Positions 6,410-13,901 of a DNA stretch of 13,901 nt are shown here, piece by piece. The notes under the pieces are model-generated. The model was not told the DNA's origin. It did not search any database and saw only the letters and a list, made by a program, of their open reading frames with translations. How positions within the stretch are numbered: position 1 is the stretch's first letter; every line of letters starts with the position of its first letter. Source of the DNA: Burkholderiales bacterium (GTDB lineage Bacteria > Pseudomonadota > Gammaproteobacteria > Burkholderiales > SG8-39); contig CAKKSJ010000285.1 of the NCBI GenBank assembly GCA_919902965.1, positions 1-13,901 on the forward strand, read 5' to 3'. The position numbers were made by a program, and so were the translations under genes.

Positions 6410-7396
6410 ATGAAAGCCATGGCAATCGCCCAATTCGGTGGCCCGGAAAATCTGCAGCTCATGCAGGTGCCGGAGCCGATTCCTGCCGCCGGGGAAGCGC
6501 TGGTCAAGGTCGAGTATGCCGGTATCAACTTCATCGATATCTACATGCGCAGCGGCAAGTATGCGCGCTCAAACACCTATCAAACGCCACTGCCCATGAC
6601 CATCGGCATGGAAGCCGGCGGTACTGTGGCGGCGTTGGGCGAAGGTGTAACCGGGCTGACGGTCGGCGACCGGGTTGCCTACTGCATCGTGCGCGGCAGC
6701 TATGCGGCCTTCGCCGTGGTGCCCGCGTGGCGCTTGGTGAAGGTGCCGCAGGAGGTGCCGCTGCCAATCGCGACGACGCTGATGTTGCAGGGACTCACTG
6801 CGCACTATCTCAGCCACTCGGCGTTTGCGCTTGCGCCCGGCCACACCTGCCTGGTGCACGCGGGCGCGGGCGGCGTCGGCCAGCTTCTGATCCAGCTTGC
6901 GAAGCTGCGCGGCGCGACGGTGCTGACCACGGTCGGCAATCTGGAAAAGGCGGAAATCGCGAAGCGGCTCGGTGCCGACCATGTCATCGCCTATCGCGAT
7001 GTCGATTTTCGCGAACAGCTGATGAAAATCACCGGCGGCAAGGGTGTCGATGTCGTTTATGACGCGATCGGCAAGGACACGATAGCGCAAAGCATCCGCA
7101 GCCTGAAAAAGCGCGGTCTGTGCGTAAACTACGGCGGCGCCTCGGGGCTGGTGGAATCGATAAATCCGCTGGAACTGGGGGAAGCCGGGTCGGTGTTTTT
7201 CACCCGACCGCACCTCGCGGATTACATCGCGACGGCGGCGGAGATCGGCGCACGAGCCAAGGACCTGTTTGCATGGTTCGCAGCCGGCAGGCTCAATGTG
7301 ACCATCGACCGCGTGTTCGCGCTCGCCGACGCGGCTGAGGCGCATCGCTATCTCGAAGCAGGCAAGACAAAGGGAAAACTGCTGTTACAGGTGTAA
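6410..7396 (+). CDS. Zinc-free MDR oxidoreductase, quinone oxidoreductase (QOR) type
   Basis: The 328-residue protein starts at ATG 6410, with AAGGAT seven bases upstream and 16 bases after the previous stop. The N-terminal GroES-like domain has the QOR pattern YAGINFIDIYMRSG and the IGMEAGG motif, without the zinc-binding cysteines of alcohol dehydrogenases. The Rossmann domain has AGAGGVGQLLIQLAK near residue 147 for NADPH. Family members reduce quinones, enones or enoyl compounds in the cytoplasm; crotonyl-CoA reductases are related but longer. In this operon it may reduce an activated double bond or act on a pathway aldehyde or ketone, which is inference. A 69-base gap separates it from tctC. 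Confidence 0.85.
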   Translation: MKAMAIAQFGGPENLQLMQVPEPIPAAGEALVKVEYAGINFIDIYMRSGKYARSNTYQTPLPMTIGMEAGGTVAALGEGVTGLTVGDRVAYCIVRGSYAAFAVVPAWRLVKVPQEVPLPIATTLMLQGLTAHYLSHSAFALAPGHTCLVHAGAGGVGQLLIQLAKLRGATVLTTVGNLEKAEIAKRLGADHVIAYRDVDFREQLMKITGGKGVDVVYDAIGKDTIAQSIRSLKKRGLCVNYGGASGLVESINPLELGEAGSVFFTRPHLADYIATAAEIGARAKDLFAWFAAGRLNVTIDRVFALADAAEAHRYLEAGKTKGKLLLQV

Positions 7397-7465
7397 GCTG
7401 CATCCAGCACGTCGCAGAAAGCGTGCCGACACGACGGTTTTATTTTCCAAATATGGAGGTACATC

Positions 7466-8434
7466 ATGAATTGCACTGAATTGAAAAAACGATCGTTGCA
7501 GGCTGGCGTCGCATTGCTGTTGGGTCTGACGTCGCTTGCGCTCACGGCTCAGGAGAAATATCCCTCGCGCCCGATTGAGTTCATCGTGCCCTGGGGCCCC
7601 GGCGGCGGCGCCGATCAGGTGGCGCGCAAGGCGGGCAAGATCATGGAAGAAGATCTCAAGATTTCCTTCCCGGTGGTCAACGCGCCCGGTGCGACCGGCA
7701 ACACCGGCATGGCGAAACTGCTCGCGGGGCAAGCCGATGGCTACTCGATTTCGGTGATGACCTGGGATACCTATGCGCTGCTCGCCACGAGCAAGACGCG
7801 CTGGAGCATGAAGGACATCGTACCGGTTGCGCTGATGATCAAGCAGCCCTCGTCGTTCATGTCCGCCGCCAAGGGCAACCTCAAGACCTGGGCCGACGTG
7901 GAGCGCACGGCCAAAGTGCGCCAGCTCAAGGTCGCAGTCACGGGCTTCGGCAGCCCCGACGACATCACCGTGAATTTCTTTGCCGCGCGCGGTTTGAAGC
8001 TTATCTCGGTGCCTTTTGCCAATCCGGGCGAGCGCTACACCTCCGTGCTCGGTGGGCATGCGGATCTGCTCTACGAGCAACTGGGCGATGTCCGCAGCTT
8101 CATCGACAGCAAGCAAATCCAGCCGGTCATCATCTTCTCCGACAAGCGCTTCAGCGTTTTTCCGGACGTCCCGGCATCGAAGGAGCTCGGCTACGACATC
8201 ACGCTGCCGCAGCGGCGCGCGGTGATCGTGAAGGCGGGCACCGATGCAGGCAAGATCAAGGTGCTCTCGGATGCGCTCGCCAGGGTCGCCGCGAGCGCCG
8301 AATACCAGGCCTACCTGAAGGAACAGTACGCGTCCGACGACAGTTATTTTGCGGCGCAGGACGCCGCGAAGATCATGGAGGACGAGCTCAATCAGATGCG
8401 GCGCATGTTCGCGCCGACTGCGGCAGCGAAATAA
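7466..8434 (+). CDS. tctC: Tripartite tricarboxylate transporter receptor (Bug/TctC family)
   Basis: The 322-residue periplasmic binding protein starts at 7466 with GGAGGT at 7455-7460. Residues 1-28 form a signal peptide (basic KKRS, hydrophobic core, cleavage probably after ALTA). The mature part opens with YPSRPIEFIVPWGPGGGADQ, the usual Bug-family start with its first ligand loop, followed by NAPGATGNTGM near residue 73. It captures a carboxylate in the periplasm for the TctA/TctB membrane pair encoded just downstream. Bug proteins bind ligands ranging from citrate and other dicarboxylates to aromatic acids, so the ligand is not readable. The strong ribosome site and the stem-loop after the gene fit higher receptor than membrane-protein output. 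Confidence 0.92.
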   Translation: MNCTELKKRSLQAGVALLLGLTSLALTAQEKYPSRPIEFIVPWGPGGGADQVARKAGKIMEEDLKISFPVVNAPGATGNTGMAKLLAGQADGYSISVMTWDTYALLATSKTRWSMKDIVPVALMIKQPSSFMSAAKGNLKTWADVERTAKVRQLKVAVTGFGSPDDITVNFFAARGLKLISVPFANPGERYTSVLGGHADLLYEQLGDVRSFIDSKQIQPVIIFSDKRFSVFPDVPASKELGYDITLPQRRAVIVKAGTDAGKIKVLSDALARVAASAEYQAYLKEQYASDDSYFAAQDAAKIMEDELNQMRRMFAPTAAAK

Positions 8435-8450
8435 TCCGGGCCCGGGCCAA

Positions 8451-8484
8451 TGCCGGCGGCTAGAGCCGCCGCCGGCCGCCGGCA
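8451..8484 (+). other. Inverted repeat between tctC and tctB
   Basis: TGCCGGCGGC (8451-8460) and GCCGCCGGCA (8475-8484) are perfect ten-base inverted copies around a 14-base centre. A competing hairpin pairs CGGCGGC with GCCGCCG across TAGA (8454-8471). It lies 16 bases after the tctC stop and 30 before tctB. There is no T-run, so it is more likely an mRNA-stabilising or processing element protecting the tctC message than a full terminator. Confidence 0.45.
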
Positions 8485-8514
8485 CGCAGGACCGTAACCG
8501 AGCGGAGGATCCGT

Positions 8515-9072
8515 ATGTTGAGCCATTTACGCAGGAATGCGCCTTACATGGCGGTGTTTGCGATCGCCGCCGGCCTGTATTTCTTTGCCCGTCAGATCGA
8601 TTTCGCCGCGCCCGGTGGACGCATCGGCCCGGATTTCTGGCCAAAAACGATTCTGCTCCTGGCGATGGTGACTTGCGCCTATGAAATCGTCAAGAATCTT
8701 TTTTTTGGCAAAGCGGGCAAGGAATTGGCGGGTGTGCTGCAAAGCATAGTCGAAGAGGCGCCAGTCGAAATCGCTGCCCTGCCCGAGGAGCAGACCTATC
8801 CCCATCTGCTGCTGATCGGCATCGCCATGACCGTCGGCTATGTGCTGTTGATCGAGAGGCTGGGTTTCTTTCTCTGCACCTTCATTTATCTCGCCGCGTT
8901 CATGCTGGTCGGACGCTACCGGCGCTTCGGCGTAGTGCTTGCGACCAGCCTGATCGGCAGTCTCGTCTTCATGTTCGTGTTCATGAAGATCGTGTACGTG
9001 TCGCTGCCGCTGGGCCAGGCGCCGTTTTCGGAAGTCTCGTTTTTCCTGATGCGGCTGATGGGCATCAGATAG
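8515..9072 (+). CDS. tctB: Tripartite tricarboxylate transporter small membrane subunit TctB
   Basis: The 185-residue protein starts at 8515 with GGAGG at 8503-8507. It has hydrophobic segments at about residues 10-26, 41-60, 98-118 and 120-170, the last long enough for two helices. A charged loop at about 63-92 lies between the halves. The motif RIGPDFWPK matches the G-P-x-F-x-P segment common in TctB proteins after the first helix. The protein is poorly conserved as a family; it accompanies TctA in the sodium- or proton-driven carboxylate permease in the inner membrane. It sits 10 bases before tctA, in the standard C-B-A order. Confidence 0.88.
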   Translation: MLSHLRRNAPYMAVFAIAAGLYFFARQIDFAAPGGRIGPDFWPKTILLLAMVTCAYEIVKNLFFGKAGKELAGVLQSIVEEAPVEIAALPEEQTYPHLLLIGIAMTVGYVLLIERLGFFLCTFIYLAAFMLVGRYRRFGVVLATSLIGSLVFMFVFMKIVYVSLPLGQAPFSEVSFFLMRLMGIR

Positions 9073-9082
9073 GAGCAGCGGC

Positions 9083-10612
9083 ATGATCGATGTGGCACAG
9101 CAGTTCGGCGCAGGGTTCCTTACCGTATTTCAACCGGTCAATCTGCTCGCGCTCATCATCGGGCTGGTTACCGGCATGCTGGTGGCGGTGCTTCCCGGGC
9201 TGACGCTGGTGATGGGTATCGTGCTGGCGCTGCCGTTTACTTACGGCATGGCAATCACGCCGTCGATCATCCTGCTCACTGCGATGTACATCTCCGGCAC
9301 CTATGGCGGCGCCTTCACTTCGATCCTGTTTCGGATTCCGGGCGAGCCGCTGGACGTGCCGCTGCTGTGGGACGGCTACGCCATGGCGCACAAGGGCCAG
9401 CCGGCGAAAGCGCTGGGCTGGACCTTGCTTGCCGCGCTCACCGGCGGTCTGGTTTCGACGCTGGCGGCGGTCGCGATGGCGCACCCCTTCGCGAGCTTCG
9501 CTCTCAAGTTCGACTCGCCCGAGTATTTTTCCATCATCCTGTTCGGCCTCACCAGCGTGGTTGCGCTGGGCGGCGGCTCGATGATCAACGCCTTCATCAG
9601 TCTGTTTCTCGGCTTGATGCTCGCCAGCGTCGGCGTCGACGCAATCTACGGCGCCGAGCGTTTCACTTTCGACGTGCCCATGCTCGCGGACGGCATCGAA
9701 TACCTAACCGTGATGGTCGGCGCGTACGGCCTGGGTGAAGTGCTGGTGAGGCTGGAACAGGGGTTCGTTACGCCGCCGCTGGCGCAAGGCGACAGCGTGA
9801 GCACCGAGTTTCCGTCGCTGCGGGAGATAGCCGAGATCAAACCGACGCTGCTGCGCAGTTCCGCCCTCGGCATCGTCCTCGGCATCATTCCGGGCGCGGG
9901 CGCGACGATCGCGTCGTTTGTCGCCTATGGCACCGAGGCGCAATACTGCAAGCGCCGCGAGCAGCTCGGCAGCGGGCTGCCCGAGGGTATCGTCGCGCCG
10001 CAGACGGCTTCCACCGCGACCGTCGCCGGGCACATGGTGCCGCTGTTGACGCTGGGCATTCCCGGCAGCGGCGCGACGGCGGTGATACTGGGCGCGTTCC
10101 TGCTGCACGGCATGCAGCCCGGGCCGCAGGTATTCATCAACAATGCCGACTTGGTGTATGCGATATTCGCCTCGCTCATCGTCGGCGTGATCGGCATGTG
10201 CCTGATGGGCTATTTTGCGATCAAGCTGCTGATCAAGGTGCTGTATCTGCCCGAAGCGGTCACCTCCGCGTTCGTGGTGCTGTTCTGTTTCATCGGTGCA
10301 TTCGCCGCGCGCAACAGTCTGACCGACCTGTGGATGATCGTCAGCTTCGGCATCATCGGCTATCTGTTCGAAAAATTCCGCTTCCCGATCGCGCCGATGG
10401 TGCTCGGCTGCATACTAGGCACCCAGGCGGAGAATTCGTTCATGACCAGCATGATCAGCTACCAGAACGACTGGACCATATTCTTCACGCGTCCGATCAG
10501 CGGCAGCGTGATGGTGTTTGTGGTCCTGGCATTGACGTTCCCCGCCATTCGCCATTTACGGCAGCAATACAGGCAAGGGCGGATCGCAGCCAAGAAACGG
10601 CAGGGGGCTTAG
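9083..10612 (+). CDS. tctA: Tripartite tricarboxylate transporter large membrane subunit TctA
   Basis: This 509-residue polytopic protein starts at 9083 behind AGGAG in the tctB-tctA gap. It shows the family landmarks: VAVLPGLTLVMG near residue 35, TYGGAFTSILFRIPGEP near 73 followed by a DGYAMAHKG segment, and the repeated glycine-rich motifs GIIPGAGATIASF near 269 and TLGIPGSGATAVILG near 325 in the second half. The two halves reflect the internal duplication of TctA. It is the transport channel, driven by an ion gradient and fed by the TctC receptor. Its length and segment order are normal for the family. An 85-base gap separates it from the mutase genes. Confidence 0.93.
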   Translation: MIDVAQQFGAGFLTVFQPVNLLALIIGLVTGMLVAVLPGLTLVMGIVLALPFTYGMAITPSIILLTAMYISGTYGGAFTSILFRIPGEPLDVPLLWDGYAMAHKGQPAKALGWTLLAALTGGLVSTLAAVAMAHPFASFALKFDSPEYFSIILFGLTSVVALGGGSMINAFISLFLGLMLASVGVDAIYGAERFTFDVPMLADGIEYLTVMVGAYGLGEVLVRLEQGFVTPPLAQGDSVSTEFPSLREIAEIKPTLLRSSALGIVLGIIPGAGATIASFVAYGTEAQYCKRREQLGSGLPEGIVAPQTASTATVAGHMVPLLTLGIPGSGATAVILGAFLLHGMQPGPQVFINNADLVYAIFASLIVGVIGMCLMGYFAIKLLIKVLYLPEAVTSAFVVLFCFIGAFAARNSLTDLWMIVSFGIIGYLFEKFRFPIAPMVLGCILGTQAENSFMTSMISYQNDWTIFFTRPISGSVMVFVVLALTFPAIRHLRQQYRQGRIAAKKRQGA

Positions 10613-10697
10613 CCCCCCGCCTGCGTTGCATCCCTTTGGCAGACGCGTTGCCTGAAACGGCGGGGCGTGTTCACACTCTTAAGAGGCCGAGCTACGA

Positions 10698-11144
10698 ATG
10701 GGCGTAAAACAGAAAGTACTGGTGACCGGCGTCATCGGCTCCGACACGCATATCGTCGGCAACCGCATTCTGTCGATGGCGCTGGAGGCGGCAGGCTACA
10801 AGGTGATCGCGCTCGGCGCGCTGACGCCAGCCGGCGATTTCATCAAGGCGGCGGTGGAAACCGCCGCCGACGCGATCATGGTGTCCTCGCTCTATGGCCA
10901 GGGGGAACTCGATTGCCGCGGCTTTCGCGAATTGTGCATCGAAGCCGGTCTGGATGACATCCTGCTCTACCTCGGCGGCAATCTCGTCGTCGGCAAGCAG
11001 GCATGGCCCGAAGTGGAGAAGCGCTTCCTCGATATGGGCTTTGACCGGGCGGCGCCGCCGGGGACGCGGATCGAAACGGTGATCGAGTGGCTGGGGCGCG
11101 ATTTTTCCGTCCGCGATCAGCGGCCGCAGCCGGTCAAGGTCTGA
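10698..11144 (+). CDS. glmS: Glutamate mutase-type B12-binding small subunit (GlmS/MutS-like)
   Basis: The 148-residue protein is about ten residues longer than clostridial GlmS. It carries the base-off/His-on cobalamin motif D-x-H-x-x-G in GSDTHIVGNRIL (residues 13-24), so His16 should coordinate cobalt. It also has SSLYGQGELDC near residue 64 and GGNLVVGKQAWPEVE near 94, both closely matching the family. It forms the Rossmann-like cobalamin domain that docks on the large subunit. The ribosome site is weak (AGAGG, 11 bases upstream). The reactivase gene starts four bases after its stop. The symbol follows the mutase nomenclature and is unrelated to glucosamine synthase glmS. The subunit supports a functioning B12 enzyme; the divergence lies in the large subunit. 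Confidence 0.92.
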   Translation: MGVKQKVLVTGVIGSDTHIVGNRILSMALEAAGYKVIALGALTPAGDFIKAAVETAADAIMVSSLYGQGELDCRGFRELCIEAGLDDILLYLGGNLVVGKQAWPEVEKRFLDMGFDRAAPPGTRIETVIEWLGRDFSVRDQRPQPVKV

Positions 11145-11148
11145 ACCG

Positions 11149-12552
11149 ATGCGGGCGTGTGCGCTGCTCATAGATTTCGGCAGTACTTACACCAAGCTGC
11201 GCGCGATCGACCTGGCTGCGCGCCGGATTCTGGGGTCGGGGCAGGGTCCGTCCACGGTCACCTCGGACATCATGGTCGGCATGAAGGCAGCGCTGGCGGA
11301 CCTGGAGCGACGCCTCGGCCGGCTGCCGAAATTCAAGTATCGCCTGGCTTCGAGCAGCGCGGCCGGCGGGCTGCGCATGGTCACGGTCGGCCTGGTGCGC
11401 GAGCTTACCGCCGAGGCCGCGCGGCGCGCGGCGCTGGGCGCAGGCGCGCGGCTGGTCGGCACCTTTGCCTACCGCCTGACCTGGGGCGATGTCGAGCAAA
11501 TCATCGCGCTTGCGCCCGATATCCTGCTGCTCGCCGGGGGTACCGATGGCGGCAACAGCGCAGTCATCCTGCACAATGCCGCGGCGCTGGGCCGCAGCGC
11601 GCTCGCCTGCCCGATTGTGTTCGCCGGCAATCGCAACGCGGCCGACGAAGCCGCGATGCTGCTCGGTGAGCTGGAAGTGATCACCTGCGAAAACGTGATG
11701 CCCGAATTCAACCTGCTTAACATCGAAGCAGCGCGCGCCGCGATTCGAAAAGTGTTCATCGATCGTATCGTGCACGCCAAAGGCATCGACCGGGCGCACG
11801 CCGAATTCGACCAGGTGCTGATGCCCACGCCGGCGGCCGTATTGGAAGGCGTGAAGCTGCTGGCCGACGGCTGCGCCGGCGTAGCCGGCCTCGGTCCGCT
11901 GCTGGTCGTCGACCCGGGCGGGGCCACGACCGACGTGCACTCGGTCGCGAGCGGCGAGCCCTCGGTGGCAGGGGTGATTCCGCAGGGCCTGCCCGAGCCG
12001 CGCGTGAAACGCACAGTCGAAGGCGATCTGGGCATGCGCCACAATGCTGCTGCGATCGTCGAGGCCGCCGGACTCGAAGGTATCGCCGCAGATGCCCGCG
12101 TCGCGCCCGCGCGGGTGCTGGTCTTGCTCGATCAGATCGCGCGCGACCTGGATCGTCTGCCGCAGTCGGCCGAAGAAACGGCGTTCGATCAGGCGCTGGT
12201 GCGTGCCTCGGTGAAACTCGCCGTCGTCCGCCACTGCGGCAGCGTGGAAACCGTCTTCACCGCCACCGGACCGGTTACGGTGCAGCACGGCAAGGATCTG
12301 TCCAATGTTAGCGCCGTGATCGGCACCGGCGGCGCGCTGGTACACAGCCGCGACGCGCGCGCGGTGATGGAAATGGCGCTTGCCGATGCCGCCGAACCGC
12401 TGTCGCTGCGGCCAAAGAAACCCAAACTCCTGCTCGACCGCGAATACCTGCTCTACGCCTGCGGCCTGCTCGGCGCGGTTGAACCGCAGGTCGCGCTTGA
12501 ACTAGCCCTCGCTCACCTTGAGCCGATCGATACGGAGGTAACGCATGAATAA
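11149..12552 (+). CDS. glmL: GlmL/MutL-like mutase reactivating or chaperone ATPase
   Basis: The 467-residue protein is of normal length for the MutL/GlmL family found between the two glutamate mutase subunit genes. It has an actin/Hsp70-like ATPase fold: phosphate-1 motif LIDFGSTYTK (Asp9), phosphate-2 motif VDPGGATTD (Asp255) and an adenosine motif VIGTGGALVHS near residue 390. Such proteins are thought to help the B12 mutase by exchanging damaged cobalamin, in the cytoplasm. The order small subunit, GlmL, large subunit is that of Clostridium. The last eight bases overlap the large-subunit start, so the two are translationally coupled. The name MutL is shared with an unrelated DNA mismatch repair protein. 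Confidence 0.9.
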   Translation: MRACALLIDFGSTYTKLRAIDLAARRILGSGQGPSTVTSDIMVGMKAALADLERRLGRLPKFKYRLASSSAAGGLRMVTVGLVRELTAEAARRAALGAGARLVGTFAYRLTWGDVEQIIALAPDILLLAGGTDGGNSAVILHNAAALGRSALACPIVFAGNRNAADEAAMLLGELEVITCENVMPEFNLLNIEAARAAIRKVFIDRIVHAKGIDRAHAEFDQVLMPTPAAVLEGVKLLADGCAGVAGLGPLLVVDPGGATTDVHSVASGEPSVAGVIPQGLPEPRVKRTVEGDLGMRHNAAAIVEAAGLEGIAADARVAPARVLVLLDQIARDLDRLPQSAEETAFDQALVRASVKLAVVRHCGSVETVFTATGPVTVQHGKDLSNVSAVIGTGGALVHSRDARAVMEMALADAAEPLSLRPKKPKLLLDREYLLYACGLLGAVEPQVALELALAHLEPIDTEVTHE

Positions 12553-13901
12553 GCCCACGGCGCCTGAGCTCGCACGCGCGCCGCTTTCTGCGGAGCGCAT
12601 CGACGTGGACGTGTTCCGCGAAATGCGCAGGGAGAACCTCGCGCGCTGGCCCAGCGGAGCCGATGTCGATTTCGACGCAACGGTCGAACTGCACCGGAGG
12701 CTCCCGCGGCACAAACAACTCGGCTGGGTGATGCGCAAGGCGGTGGAGGAGCGGCGCTGCCTGACACAGCCGCGCGGCGGTTTCGGCACGTTCGAGATGC
12801 AGCGCAATCTAATGGTGACGCTGGATAAGGAAGGCTTGGCCGACATCGTGCCTACTACCACGGACAGCTATACGCGCAACGAGCAATGGCAGCTGGCGCA
12901 GAAAGGCATCGAGGAGTCGGAGAAGGCGGGGCGTTCGATGCTCAACGGCTATCCCATGGTCAATTACGGCGTAGCCTGCGCGCGCAAGCTGATCGAGGCG
13001 ATCGACAAACCGGCAATCATGCTGACCGGGACTACGATGCCCAAGCTGACTTCCGAAATTGCGTTCGCCGGCGGCTATTCCGGATATCTCGGTTCCGGCA
13101 TCGCCTATACCACCTCGTACATCAAGGAACTGTCGATCGAGGACGGCATACGCAACTACCAGTATCTGGACCGCCTGGCGGCGATGTATGCCGAACACGG
13201 CGTCGAACTGCACCGGCGTCAGCCCGGCTTTCTCACCGGCACCAATATCCCGCCATCGATCGCGATCATCATTTGCGTGCTGGATTGCCTGCTGGCGGCG
13301 GCACAGGGGGTGAAGAATTACGGTCTGGAAATGGGCGAAACGCTGCACTTGATCCAGGACGCGGCGGCGGTCGCCGCCTGCCGCGAGCTATGCCAGGAGT
13401 ACCTGATTAAGAAGGGTTATACGGACGTCTTTACGTCTGTCACCCTGCTGCACTGGATGAGCGCCTGGCCGCAGGACGAGGCGCAGGCGGCAGCCATCAT
13501 CGGCTACGGCGGCACGCTTGCGGCGATCAGCGGGGCGGCAAGCGTCACCACCAAGAGCACGCACGAGGCCTTCGGCATTCCCACGCCCCAGGCCAACGCC
13601 GAAGGCTTGCGCATCACCCGTATGGCGATCTATCTCGCGCGCGACATCCGCCTCGACGGCCTGGCGGAATTCCAAAGCGAGAAGGCGTTGATCGGGCGGG
13701 AAGTGCGGGCCATCGTCGACAAGGTGCTGGAGATGGGCGATGGCGATGTTGCGCTGGGCAGCGTGCGCGCATTCGCGGCCGGCGTGCTCGATGTCCCCTG
13801 GTCGCCCAACCGCCATTGCAAGAGCCGCGTCCTGCCCGCGCGCGATGTCGACGGCTATCTGCGCATCCTCGATCCCGGCCTGATGCCGTTTCCGCGGGAC
13901 G
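12545..13901 (+). CDS. glmE: GlmE-like B12-dependent mutase large subunit with altered pocket (3' truncated)
   Basis: 452 codons are visible; about 40 residues are missing by comparison with 483-residue GlmE. ATG 12545 is preceded by GGAGGT (12534-12539). From memory of Clostridium cochlearium GlmE, the alignment keeps a constant +11 offset from its Trp24 to Glu330. Kept: Arg77 (66), Arg111 (100), Asn134 (123), Tyr188 (177), Tyr192 (181), Lys337 (326) and Glu341 (330). Lost: Leu160 for Arg149, Thr161 for His150, Leu182 for Glu171, Leu302 for His291, and Ser333 for Lys322. Arg66, Arg100 and Arg149 form the claw holding the substrate carboxylates, and Glu171 contacts the amino group. The adenosyl side is preserved and the substrate side has turned hydrophobic. 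It is probably an adenosylcobalamin carbon-skeleton mutase for an acid other than glutamate; substrate unknown. Confidence 0.9.
   Translation, partial: MNKPTAPELARAPLSAERIDVDVFREMRRENLARWPSGADVDFDATVELHRRLPRHKQLGWVMRKAVEERRCLTQPRGGFGTFEMQRNLMVTLDKEGLADIVPTTTDSYTRNEQWQLAQKGIEESEKAGRSMLNGYPMVNYGVACARKLIEAIDKPAIMLTGTTMPKLTSEIAFAGGYSGYLGSGIAYTTSYIKELSIEDGIRNYQYLDRLAAMYAEHGVELHRRQPGFLTGTNIPPSIAIIICVLDCLLAAAQGVKNYGLEMGETLHLIQDAAAVAACRELCQEYLIKKGYTDVFTSVTLLHWMSAWPQDEAQAAAIIGYGGTLAAISGAASVTTKSTHEAFGIPTPQANAEGLRITRMAIYLARDIRLDGLAEFQSEKALIGREVRAIVDKVLEMGDGDVALGSVRAFAAGVLDVPWSPNRHCKSRVLPARDVDGYLRILDPGLMPFPRD

Noticed and set aside
7410..7446. Possible intrinsic terminator (CGTCG...CGACG followed by GTTTTATTTT) before tctC
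   Set aside because: The stem is only five pairs with a poor interior and the T-run is interrupted; it may just be an AT-rich leader ahead of the tctC ribosome site.
10613..10660. Inverted CCCCGCC/GGCGGGG after tctA as a terminator
   Set aside because: Seven pairs across a loop of roughly 40 bases and no T-run; not convincing.
12545..13901. Plain annotation as glutamate (methylaspartate) mutase epsilon subunit
   Set aside because: Family membership is clear, but loss of the residues aligned with Arg149, Glu171 and His291 makes glutamate an unsafe substrate call.
1..13901. Mobile elements, CRISPR arrays, tRNA or rRNA genes, attachment sites
   Set aside because: I saw no transposase or integrase motif, regularly spaced repeats, or tRNA-like cloverleaf; composition is even apart from the AT-rich control region.

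Overview
The window reads as part of a betaproteobacterial chromosome, probably Burkholderiales-like. It is GC-rich with long, tightly packed genes, carries a Bug/TctC-type solute receptor with TctB and TctA, and encodes a quinone-linked Sdh/Frd-type complex. This placement is inferred from gene families and composition only. No tRNA, rRNA, CRISPR array, insertion sequence or phage gene was seen.

Layout. (1) 1-993: the 3' end of a SucC-like beta subunit, then a complete SucD-like alpha subunit of an acyl-CoA ligase. (2) 1063-1785, minus strand: a HutC-type GntR regulator, convergent with the ligase genes. (3) 1786-2075: the only long gene-free stretch, a divergent AT-rich control region with repeated CATATATATGACT-like boxes. 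(4) 2076-5266: a four-gene Sdh/Frd-like complex in the unusual order B, anchor, anchor, A. (5) 5263-7396: an enolase-superfamily (muconate-lactonizing-like) enzyme and a zinc-free quinone-oxidoreductase-type MDR enzyme. (6) 7466-10612: tctC, tctB and tctA, a tripartite tricarboxylate transporter. (7) 10698 to the right edge: a glutamate-mutase-type coenzyme B12 mutase set in the order small subunit, reactivase, large subunit; the large subunit runs off the window. Everything except the GntR gene is on the plus strand, with many 4-8 base overlaps or short gaps, so one or a few co-transcribed units are likely.

Main point. By family this looks like a methylaspartate (glutamate mutase) cluster, but key active-site residues do not fit glutamate. 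Compared with remembered Clostridium cochlearium GlmE numbering, the large subunit aligns without gaps at a constant +11 offset. It keeps Arg66, Arg100, Asn123, Tyr177, Tyr181, Lys326 and Glu330. It replaces Arg149 with Leu, His150 with Thr, Glu171 with Leu, His291 with Leu and Lys322 with Ser. The Sdh-like flavoprotein also departs from the norm: Cys stands where the covalent-FAD His should be, and the usual TEG substrate motif reads EEG. No recognisable methylaspartate ammonia-lyase is present.

How the genes may work together (inference). A carboxylate is imported by TctCBA and its carbon skeleton is rearranged by the B12 mutase. It is further processed by the enolase-superfamily enzyme, the MDR reductase and the membrane flavoprotein complex, and activated or released as a CoA thioester by the SucCD-like ligase. 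The GntR protein probably senses a pathway acid. The substrate and order of steps cannot be read from the sequence. This may be an undescribed B12-dependent carboxylic-acid pathway.
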